Source: an uncultured Fidelibacterota bacterium
Lineage (GTDB): Bacteria; Fidelibacterota; Marinisomatia; Marinisomatales; UBA1611
Direction: 5' to 3'
Length of the DNA stretch: 6,945 bases
NCBI GenBank assembly: GCA_937893835.1
Contig: CALCSS010000127.1
Coordinates: 1 to 6,945 of the forward strand
Both the position numbers and the translations under genes were made by a program. How positions within the stretch are numbered: the first letter of the stretch is position 1; each line of letters opens with the position of its first letter. The notes under the pieces were generated by a model. That model was not told the origin of the DNA, did no database searches, and saw nothing but the letters and a program-made list of their open reading frames with translations. Below, in pieces: positions 1-6,024 of this stretch.

Positions 1-12
1 CTCAAATAAAAT

Positions 13-53
13 GAGGAAAGTGTGAGTAATATCACACTCTCTTTCGTTTTTTT
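13..53 (+). terminator. Rho-independent terminator of an upstream gene
   Basis: An imperfect hairpin is followed directly by a T run. The left arm (13-25) pairs with the right arm (32-44). The core is AGTGTGA (19-25) against TCACACT (32-38) around a six-base loop. The stem then continues through one A-C mismatch (18/39) and two G-T wobbles. Seven T residues follow at 47-53. The form is that of an intrinsic terminator on the + strand. It probably ends a gene lying mostly outside the window; a TAA at 7-9 could be its stop codon, but too little sequence is present to tell. A role as an attenuator ahead of the pilus genes is possible but less likely, because the pilin start is another 87 bases downstream. 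Confidence 0.7.
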
Positions 54-77
54 AGTAGGTGGGATAGGTGCGTAATG

Positions 78-117
78 TTCCGTCAAATTTATTAGATTTA
101 TAAGTTATTGATAATAT
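78..117 (+). promoter_or_regulatory. possible promoter region for the pilus operon
   Basis: The 86 bases between the terminator T run and the pilin start are very AT-rich and are the only place in the window where a promoter for the operon could sit. Minus-10-like hexamers are visible: TTATAA at 98-103 and GATAAT at 110-115, the second inside the short dyad TTAT-TG-ATAA (105-114). No convincing minus-35 box lies at the right distance, and I could not find a sigma-54 GG-N10-GC element, which drives some pilin genes. The location is inferred from context; the exact boxes are uncertain. Confidence 0.25.
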
Positions 118-123
118 TAAAAT

Positions 124-129
124 AAGGAG
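124..129 (+). promoter_or_regulatory. Shine-Dalgarno site of the pilin gene
   Basis: AAGGAG lies 10 bases before the ATG at 140. It is one of the strongest ribosome binding sites in the window, which fits a gene whose product must be made in large amounts. The genes inside the minor-pilin block have weaker or no such sites. Confidence 0.75.
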
Positions 130-139
130 ATATTCAAAT

Positions 140-559
140 ATGAATCTCAAGCGGAGAACTCAATCAGGTTTTACGATGATAGAGATCATGGTCGTAGTTG
201 TAATTGTTGCGATACTAGCAGTGATCGCATTGCCTACCTATCTAGAATATGTTAAAAGCTCTTATGCATCTGAAGCTCGAACTGTGATGTCAAACGTCGC
301 GAATGCATCTAAAATGTATTGGCAGACCAAAGGGGAAATCCCAGATGATATTGACCAACTTGAAAGAGCTGGTCAACTTGATGTCAGCAGGTCTACAAAG
401 TTGAAATGGCAATTCCAACTGCAGTTTACTGGTCCTCCATTTGGAGGGCAAATAACTGCAACAAGTACAGAAGAAATGTCAGGAGGTCCAGGGCATATTG
501 TTGTCTATAATGCTGACCTCGGGAGGTTCACCGGATACGGTTCACCTGAAAGCGAATAG
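140..559 (+). CDS. type IV pilin-like protein, probable major pilin
   Basis: A 139-residue class III prepilin. The leader is short and basic (MNLKRRTQSG) with Gly10 at -1, followed by Phe11 (+1) and Glu15 (+5). An unbroken hydrophobic helix runs over roughly residues 11-33 and ends in the usual ALPTY turn. Cleavage and N-methylation by prepilin peptidase would leave about 129 residues. The protein would be held in the inner membrane and then polymerised into the pilus fibre. The globular part is small and contains no cysteine, so the C-terminal disulfide loop of classic PilA/PilE is absent. The strong Shine-Dalgarno site, first place in the operon and canonical Phe+1/Glu+5 argue for the main fibre subunit. 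A minor pilin or GspG-like pseudopilin is the alternative, since the helix resembles GspG; the pilT and pilMNO neighbours favour a type IV pilus. The pilT start follows after 6 bases. Confidence 0.87.
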   Translation: MNLKRRTQSGFTMIEIMVVVVIVAILAVIALPTYLEYVKSSYASEARTVMSNVANASKMYWQTKGEIPDDIDQLERAGQLDVSRSTKLKWQFQLQFTGPPFGGQITATSTEEMSGGPGHIVVYNADLGRFTGYGSPESE

Positions 560-565
560 TAACTG

Positions 566-1618
566 ATGGATTTGAACAAACTCCTCACGTATTCTGTTGA
601 TAGTGGGGCCTCTGACCTCCACCTAAGCGTTGGTTCCATACCCATGGTCAGGATCAATGGTACTATGAAACCACTTAATATGGATGCCCTCAAACAGGAA
701 GACATGGAGTCCATTCTTCCGCAGGTGCTTGACAAGGATCAGATGGAGATCTTTGAACAAAATAAAGAGATCGATTTTTCTGCGAGTCTCGAGGGAAAGG
801 GGAGATTTCGTGTCAATTTTTTCAATCAGATCAAGGGAATGGCTGGGGTCTTTCGAACGATTCCGGAGGTGGTAAAGGATTTTGACGATCTTGGAATTCC
901 ACCAGTGCTAAAGACCTTGGCGCTAATTGATAGGGGACTTGTGCTTTTAACCGGACCCACCGGCTCTGGAAAGAGTACGACCCTAGCGGCCATGGTAGAC
1001 CATATCAATACTCAAAGGAGTTGCCATATCATTACGATCGAGGACCCTGTTGAGTATTATCATGAGACCAAGGAAAGTTTGATAAACCAAAGGGAACTCG
1101 GGGCAAATACACATAGTTTTGCGAACGCCATGCGATCTGCCCTACGTGAGGACCCAGACGTTATATTGGTCGGTGAGATGAGAGACCTGGAGACCATATC
1201 ATTGGCGCTCACTGCTGCTGAGACAGGCCACCTTGTCCTATCAACGCTTCACACCTCAAGCGCTGTAAAGACCATTGACCGGATCATTGATATATTCCCC
1301 ACTGGGCAAAAGGGTCAGATACGATCGATGTTGTCTGAGAGTCTCGAGGCCGTGATCGCACAAAAATTGCTCAAGACCAAGGATGGGAAAGGTAGAATTC
1401 CTGCATGTGAGGTGATGATCGCAAATACGGCAATACGAAACCTTATTCGCGAAGATCGAATATATCAGATCCCATCCATCATCCAGTCGGGCGGTGTTGA
1501 TGGAATGCAGTCCCTGGACCAGGACCTTCAGAGATTGGTCTCAAAGGGAGAGATAGAGAGAAAGTTGGCCGAGAACATCGCAGAGAACCCCAAACTTTTT
1601 GCTCAGAATATACTATGA
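566..1618 (+). CDS. pilT: PilT, type IV pilus retraction ATPase
   Basis: A 350-residue cytoplasmic hexameric ATPase of the secretion NTPase family that drives pilus depolymerisation, retraction and twitching motility. All family motifs are intact: Walker A GPTGSGKST at 130-138 (Lys136), the Asp box around EDPVEY at 159-164 (Glu163), Walker B DPDVILVGEMRD at 196-207 (Glu204), and the His box with His222 and His229. The C-terminal AIRNLIRE motif (289-296) is diagnostic for PilT, being required for retraction and not found in the assembly ATPase PilB. The absence of the zinc-binding tetracysteine motif and of a long N-terminal domain also excludes PilB. Length and motif spacing match well-studied PilT proteins. 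It starts 6 bases after the pilin stop with no strong Shine-Dalgarno site, and its stop overlaps the next start as ATGA. The PilT paralogue PilU is less likely because AIRNLIRE is present. Confidence 0.97.
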   Translation: MDLNKLLTYSVDSGASDLHLSVGSIPMVRINGTMKPLNMDALKQEDMESILPQVLDKDQMEIFEQNKEIDFSASLEGKGRFRVNFFNQIKGMAGVFRTIPEVVKDFDDLGIPPVLKTLALIDRGLVLLTGPTGSGKSTTLAAMVDHINTQRSCHIITIEDPVEYYHETKESLINQRELGANTHSFANAMRSALREDPDVILVGEMRDLETISLALTAAETGHLVLSTLHTSSAVKTIDRIIDIFPTGQKGQIRSMLSESLEAVIAQKLLKTKDGKGRIPACEVMIANTAIRNLIREDRIYQIPSIIQSGGVDGMQSLDQDLQRLVSKGEIERKLAENIAENPKLFAQNIL

Positions 1619-2085
1619 GGTTGAGTACAACTAATCCCGGTATAGGTTTCATTGAGGTGATGACAGCAACCGTTATCATTTCCATTGCATGTATTGGACT
1701 CTTGATGGGGGTGGTACATGCCAGAGGTGAGTTGCACTCGCTCGAGATAAAAGAGAGGGCCACGGAAGAATTACTGAATTATATGGAGTACTGGAAGGGA
1801 CGTATTGCCGATGGGACATTGTCGGCCTATGAACTCGCTGGGGACCCAGATGGTGACGAGATATTTCTTGTAGGTGGTCTTGGACAGAAGAACTCAGTTG
1901 AGGCCCGCCTCTACTATGATTTTAGGAGGCTAAATTCTTTTAATGCTTATGGTAATACTGATTTGACCAGGTATGAGCTAGAGTGCTGGATCAAGTGGGG
2001 CGATAGGTTTACTTCTGGCAGACGTGCTGGCGACACTGGATTCGAGAGACGTATATCAACAATCATGAGTGAGTTTGAGTTATGA
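1615..2085 (+). CDS. PilV/GspI-like minor prepilin
   Basis: A 156-residue prepilin-like protein. The hydrophobic helix (about residues 10-32) starts with I-G-F-I-E. Placing cleavage after Gly9 puts Glu14 at +5, as the family requires, but gives Ile at +1 in place of Phe. Cleavage after Gly11 would give Phe+1 but Glu at +3, so Gly9 is preferred. The segment FIEVMTATVIISI resembles the start of PilV and GspI. After the helix come a charged helical stretch (ERATEELLNYMEYWKGR) and a beta-rich tail with one further Cys near residue 122. Its role would be in the minor-pilin complex that primes assembly and sits at the fibre tip. It begins within the pilT stop (ATGA overlap) with no clear Shine-Dalgarno site, so translation is probably coupled to pilT. 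The PilV label rests on the N-terminus and the position ahead of PilW- and PilX-like genes. Confidence 0.8.
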   Translation: MRLSTTNPGIGFIEVMTATVIISIACIGLLMGVVHARGELHSLEIKERATEELLNYMEYWKGRIADGTLSAYELAGDPDGDEIFLVGGLGQKNSVEARLYYDFRRLNSFNAYGNTDLTRYELECWIKWGDRFTSGRRAGDTGFERRISTIMSEFEL

Positions 2086-2714
2086 TCGTCAAGTTTCTAA
2101 GAAGGACAAGCGCTGGTATGACCCTGCTTGAATTATCTGCTGGCATCGTGGTCATGTCGATCATTGCGATTGGAATGACCACTGGAGCGCAAGCAGTGAT
2201 GCTACACTATCAATCTGATACGGTGAGGCAAGATCTGCGTCAATATGGTAATAACGTAATGCGCGAGATCGTCCGTGAATTGAATCTGGCGCAAAAGGTC
2301 GAGCTTGACAGTTTCAACGGGTTTTCAAGATTGAAGCTCTATAGATATTTTATTGATGTGTCACCCGAGTTGACCATAGCTTGCGATGACAAGGCAGGCA
2401 TACAATTTAACAGTGATCTACCTGCTGAGGTTTTTGAGTTTCCAAGTAAAGGTGTCTTCAGAGGGCCAAATAGAAGGGTGCTTTATGTAGATGATTTTGT
2501 TGTTGAGTATGATATGCAGTCTGGTCTAGGATCAAGTACTTTTAAAAATTCATATCTTGATCTGACGCTCGTCTTGGCCATGGAGACCGATGTCATGGAT
2601 GATGTTTCACTGCCGATCAAGGAGCAGCATATCTATCACAGGAGCGTATTCATGGGTACATCATATATCCAGACAAAGGTGACCAACGCAATGGGGGTTA
2701 ATCCTGATGCATAG
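2082..2714 (+). CDS. PilW/GspJ-like minor prepilin
   Basis: A 210-residue prepilin-like protein. The leader is basic (MIVKFLRRTSAG) and cleavage is predicted after Gly12, with Met13 at +1 and Glu17 at +5 in AGMTLLE. The hydrophobic helix runs to about residue 35. It is followed by a long amphipathic helix that includes VMREIVRELNLAQKV, a pattern typical of PilW and GspJ, in which an Arg-rich helix leads into a larger beta domain. There is a single cysteine in the soluble part (TIACDD). In other systems PilW or GspJ joins the V/I- and X/K-type subunits to build the tip complex, and the gene order here (V-like, W-like, X-like) agrees. It overlaps the previous gene by 4 bases (ATGA) and the next by 8. 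Met at +1 is unusual but tolerated in minor pilins. The exact PilW assignment is inferred. Confidence 0.8.
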   Translation: MIVKFLRRTSAGMTLLELSAGIVVMSIIAIGMTTGAQAVMLHYQSDTVRQDLRQYGNNVMREIVRELNLAQKVELDSFNGFSRLKLYRYFIDVSPELTIACDDKAGIQFNSDLPAEVFEFPSKGVFRGPNRRVLYVDDFVVEYDMQSGLGSSTFKNSYLDLTLVLAMETDVMDDVSLPIKEQHIYHRSVFMGTSYIQTKVTNAMGVNPDA

Positions 2715-4962
2715 GTTACTATCAAGAGGAAGTGCAGCGCCACTGGCCTTGCTTTTTACATTGGTGAGCATGTCATTCACGGTCGCCTATTTGAAGAACT
2801 CATTCAGTCAGTCTGCAATGGAAAAATATAGATATACCGAGTGGAAGGCACTGTATGCGGCTGAGGCAGGCCTGAATGATGTGGGCATTGTCGTTCTCCC
2901 ATATCTTGTGTCCGATACTCTCCTTTTAAGGGATGGTGTTAACTATGGTAGGGATGAGAATAATAGACCCATTGGAATGTACAAGGACATAGCCTGTTCC
3001 ACACAGTTATTGCCAAACTCGACTCGTAAAGAGTACATCGCCTATTCGACAGGTGTCGCTGATTACATTACGCCCAGTGGTACAAATGTATCGATAGAGA
3101 GAAGGGTGTTTACATCGATGAGGCCCCAAGGGTTTGAAGAATTCATGTATTTTACCCATGAGGAGTTTCCAATAGGTCCTGGGAATACGGGTATCGTTAA
3201 TTTTGGACCTGATGATGATCTGGAGGGGAAGGTCCATACCAATGGTACCATGACGTTCAGTAACTGGGGTTGCCCGGAATTCACTGGTGAGGTGAACGTC
3301 ACGTTCGAAGCGATAGAGCAGAATGGGAATGCGATCAATTGGGGCGGGTGTGATGATGATGTTTTTGAGGATAACGATGGCAATACCATCTTGGACACGG
3401 TCTCACAGATCATTTTCCCACCTGAGAACTCAGCAGAGGTGGCAAGGCAGAATGCAACGAGGACCTTTGTGGCTGATAGTAAACTATTTAGACCAGGCAA
3501 GAAGGACACCCTGATCATGACAGAGATCAACTTTGTGGAGGGCGGCTACTGGGCCACGCAATGGACCTATAACATACCACCCATAGGTAATCCACCAGCT
3601 GAATTCAGTTTTCAATACGATAGTTTGGCCAGTGGCCTAGAGACTGATGATTTTCATTTACATTTATTTCCAAATGACTTTGATGGTACGACAAATACGT
3701 ATAATTCCAATTTCTTGGTAATGAACGGTAATACCCTTGATGGTATCAACCTTTATAGTCTCGTTTCTTCTGGTGATTTCGAGATAGGTGATGGAGACCA
3801 GATCTTTATTTTTAATGAGGACAATTCAAAAGTGATATCATTCATCTCTAGTGGAATAACTACTCTTGGAACAGATCGGCTAAGAGTATCATTTTACGGT
3901 GAGACCCTAGCATATAATGGTCCTGCAGGCATTGGATTTAATGATGATGAGAATATCACCTTTGTCAATGCTAGTGCCAGTGATGGGTTGAATGATGATG
4001 TGGAGTGGAACGAGCAGATCTTATACCACGACCATGACCTTACAGAATTAAATCCCGAAAACTGGGCTGACTATTGCGGGTCGGGAGACAGGCAGCATTT
4101 TGACTTTGATTATTGGACAGTTGGTGGAACATCATGTGATATCTTTACTTGCCCTAACGAGATATACAACAGCGAGCATGTCTTCATGAGCAGAGCATTC
4201 TTCTCATCAGGGAGTACTCCTCAGGTGATCTACATTAAGGGAGGTCAGGTACTTGTCCGTGGTACGGTCGATGGCCAATATACCATTGTGACGGATGATT
4301 ATGCTGAATATAGAGTGCATTCAGCTAGTAGTACCATTGACAGGGTCTGGGGCAACATCTGGCTGATAGATGATGTGGTTTACTCTGACTCGTATGGTAG
4401 TGGACAGATCATACACCCACAGGACGGGGGCACGAATAATGTTCTTGGTCTCATATCCGGAGGAAGTGTGATCATTGCCAACACCTTGCCAAATGGAGCC
4501 AGAAGTGGAGGAGCCAGCAGTGGGAACATCAAGATCAATGCAGCGATCCTGGCAATGAACGGTGGTTTCATATCCCACTATTGGCAGAATACGACCGCAG
4601 GACATTCTGGACCACTGATCACAAGTTATGATTCTAGACCCATTGCAGATGGTCGTGGAGGTCACAGGAACGATTACCGACATGAAGATCAATCAGGGCT
4701 CTATTCAAGTGATAACCAAGGCGATTATCGTGGTTATGTTAGACTATGGGGGTCTGTGGTTCAGTTCAGAAGAGGCTATATGAAGAGAAATATTACAGGA
4801 CCTTATATGACCGGCGATATCGGTTACGATAAGGATTATCACTATGATTGGAACCTTCAGCTCAAGCCTCCGCCTTATTTTCCAGACCTTCAGAGCACGA
4901 ACAATACAGTTATACTAAAGATGGCCTCCTATGGCGAGGCAAGGAACCAATACCAAGACTGA
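2707..4962 (+). CDS. very large PilX-like pilus protein, possible tip adhesin
   Basis: A 751-residue protein, far larger than a normal PilX (about 160-200 residues). The start HRLLSRG followed by a hydrophobic helix (about 9-28) looks like a prepilin leader cut after Gly8, but +5 is Leu13, not Glu. Only the X/K-type subunits (PilX, GspK) are known commonly to deviate here. YAAEAGL at 50-56 is the typical PilX-family motif just after the helix. Beyond it lie a VHTNG segment (176-180) starting a beta-rich region, a long acidic middle, and a C-terminal block with NVLGLISGG (578-586), INAAILA (610-616) and PPPYFP near residue 725. This arrangement recalls DUF4900-type pilus proteins from memory. 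Six cysteines (97, 189, 215, 457, 477, 482) could form disulfides in the periplasm. DNDGNTILD (222-230) resembles a calcium loop. It overlaps the previous gene by 8 bases, with GGGGG at 2693-2697 as a possible Shine-Dalgarno site. A role as tip subunit or adhesin is inference. Confidence 0.75.
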   Translation: MHRLLSRGSAAPLALLFTLVSMSFTVAYLKNSFSQSAMEKYRYTEWKALYAAEAGLNDVGIVVLPYLVSDTLLLRDGVNYGRDENNRPIGMYKDIACSTQLLPNSTRKEYIAYSTGVADYITPSGTNVSIERRVFTSMRPQGFEEFMYFTHEEFPIGPGNTGIVNFGPDDDLEGKVHTNGTMTFSNWGCPEFTGEVNVTFEAIEQNGNAINWGGCDDDVFEDNDGNTILDTVSQIIFPPENSAEVARQNATRTFVADSKLFRPGKKDTLIMTEINFVEGGYWATQWTYNIPPIGNPPAEFSFQYDSLASGLETDDFHLHLFPNDFDGTTNTYNSNFLVMNGNTLDGINLYSLVSSGDFEIGDGDQIFIFNEDNSKVISFISSGITTLGTDRLRVSFYGETLAYNGPAGIGFNDDENITFVNASASDGLNDDVEWNEQILYHDHDLTELNPENWADYCGSGDRQHFDFDYWTVGGTSCDIFTCPNEIYNSEHVFMSRAFFSSGSTPQVIYIKGGQVLVRGTVDGQYTIVTDDYAEYRVHSASSTIDRVWGNIWLIDDVVYSDSYGSGQIIHPQDGGTNNVLGLISGGSVIIANTLPNGARSGGASSGNIKINAAILAMNGGFISHYWQNTTAGHSGPLITSYDSRPIADGRGGHRNDYRHEDQSGLYSSDNQGDYRGYVRLWGSVVQFRRGYMKRNITGPYMTGDIGYDKDYHYDWNLQLKPPPYFPDLQSTNNTVILKMASYGEARNQYQD

Positions 4963-4965
4963 GGA
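4961..4965 (+). promoter_or_regulatory. Shine-Dalgarno site of pilM
   Basis: GAGGA overlaps the stop codon of the large PilX-like gene (TGA at 4960-4962) and lies 6 bases before the ATG at 4972. It supports that start and suggests that pilM can recruit ribosomes itself rather than depending only on coupling. Confidence 0.6.
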
Positions 4966-4971
4966 ACGATC

Positions 4972-6024
4972 ATGTATTTAGGATTAGACATTGGAAGACA
5001 GTATGTGAAGATGGTCACTGCGGATAAGACCAAGGATGGATATAAGCTCATTGACGCAGGATCTAGGCTTGTGCCTGAGCCTAATTCAGCCTATGATCCC
5101 GAGAAGATCGACCACTCTCACTGGGTCATGGCCGTAAAGGAGCTATTCAGGCAACAGGGCTTCAATCCCAAGAAGGCGAAGGGCCTCATCACTGGGATCA
5201 ATGGTTCATCAGCCAGCATCAAACAGATCACGACCATGGAAATGCCAACCGATGAGCTTGAGTCAGCGATGACCTTCGAAGCAAGGAAGCACATCCCAAT
5301 GGATGGTACAGATGCTGTCATTGACTACCAGATCATAGGCTCCAATAAGAAAGAGGTTGATAAGATCGATGTGGGGCTTGTTGCTTGTACGAAAGGAGTC
5401 TTGAACAATCATCTGGAACTTCTGAAAGAATGTGGCCTCAAGCCTGGGATAGTGGATGTGAACCCTGTCGCAATGAGCAATGCGTTCTCTTTTATAAAGG
5501 ATGTGCCTGAGGATGGACTCGTGGTCATGCTTGACATAGGTGCCATATCCTCAACCCTGGTCGTGTATGGCAAGGGTGAGCAGTTCTTTACCAGAGACCT
5601 ACCAATAGGAGGACACCATCTTGTTAAAGAATTGTCTGAAAAGAAAGAGATTGGTTACATAGAGGCTCAGGACATACTGTACCGGGACGGTGTCTCTGCA
5701 TCAAAGAGTGACGGTGCCGTAGGTGACGGTGTAGGCATAGCCGAGCGTACGGTCTATGATAGTCTCATCGAGGACATGCGCAGATCTCTAAGGTTCTATG
5801 CAAAGCAAACAGGACAGAGTTTTTTCCTAAAAATATTTTTAACTGGAGGGGCTGCCAGCACTCCAGGGCTTACAGCGATCGTTAATGAGAAATTGAATAT
5901 AGATTGCGCTGTTTTCAACCCTTTCGAGTCCATGGCGGGTTCAGACGATGTCTCAATCTCAAATCCAAGCCAGTTTACGACCGCACTCGGGCTAGGAATA
6001 CGTGGAGGCATGAGCATTGGATAA
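4972..6024 (+). CDS. pilM: PilM, actin-like T4P assembly ATPase
   Basis: A 350-residue cytoplasmic protein of the FtsA/actin-like fold that docks onto the N-terminal tail of PilN and links the inner-membrane complex to the motor ATPases. Nucleotide-binding motifs are visible: LGLDIGRQYVK at 3-13 (phosphate 1), LDIGAISSTLVV from 187 (phosphate 2) and FLTGGAASTPGL at 289-300 (adenosine site). The SHS2-like insert shows MEMPTDELESAM at 89-100, KHIPMD and DYQIIG at 118-123, all typical of PilM rather than FtsA. The length matches Pseudomonas PilM. Separate PilM and PilN genes indicate a type IV pilus and not a type II secretion system, where both are fused in GspL. The gene starts 9 bases after the PilX-like stop and overlaps pilN by 8 bases. 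Confidence 0.95.
   Translation: MYLGLDIGRQYVKMVTADKTKDGYKLIDAGSRLVPEPNSAYDPEKIDHSHWVMAVKELFRQQGFNPKKAKGLITGINGSSASIKQITTMEMPTDELESAMTFEARKHIPMDGTDAVIDYQIIGSNKKEVDKIDVGLVACTKGVLNNHLELLKECGLKPGIVDVNPVAMSNAFSFIKDVPEDGLVVMLDIGAISSTLVVYGKGEQFFTRDLPIGGHHLVKELSEKKEIGYIEAQDILYRDGVSASKSDGAVGDGVGIAERTVYDSLIEDMRRSLRFYAKQTGQSFFLKIFLTGGAASTPGLTAIVNEKLNIDCAVFNPFESMAGSDDVSISNPSQFTTALGLGIRGGMSIG
6004..6008 (+). promoter_or_regulatory. Shine-Dalgarno site that sets the TTG start of pilN
   Basis: GGAGG lies 8 bases before TTG at 6017, inside the end of pilM. The nearer ATG at 6010 is in the pilM frame and is followed by its stop after three codons, so it cannot start pilN. This site decides the choice of the TTG codon. 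Confidence 0.7.

Noticed and set aside
566..1618. Assignment of the ATPase as PilB or PilU
   Set aside because: No long N-terminal domain or tetracysteine site as in PilB, and AIRNLIRE plus PilT motif spacing argue against PilU.
3349..3360. Short GAT triplet repeats as a possible phase-variation tract
   Set aside because: Only a few units, multiples of three, encoding acidic loops; length change would not alter the frame and the tract is too short to be unstable.
3063..3530. Antisense open frame of about 155 codons inside the large PilX-like gene
   Set aside because: It has no recognisable motif, no good ribosome site, and lies opposite a well-supported long gene; it is a shadow of the codon pattern.
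5820..5841. AT-rich patch with a T6 run and the perfect palindrome AAAAATATTTTT (5829-5840) inside pilM
   Set aside because: It encodes the conserved stretch before the adenosine motif (FFLKIFLTGG) in frame; AT-rich codons for Phe, Lys and Ile explain it. No GC stem is present, so it is not a terminator.
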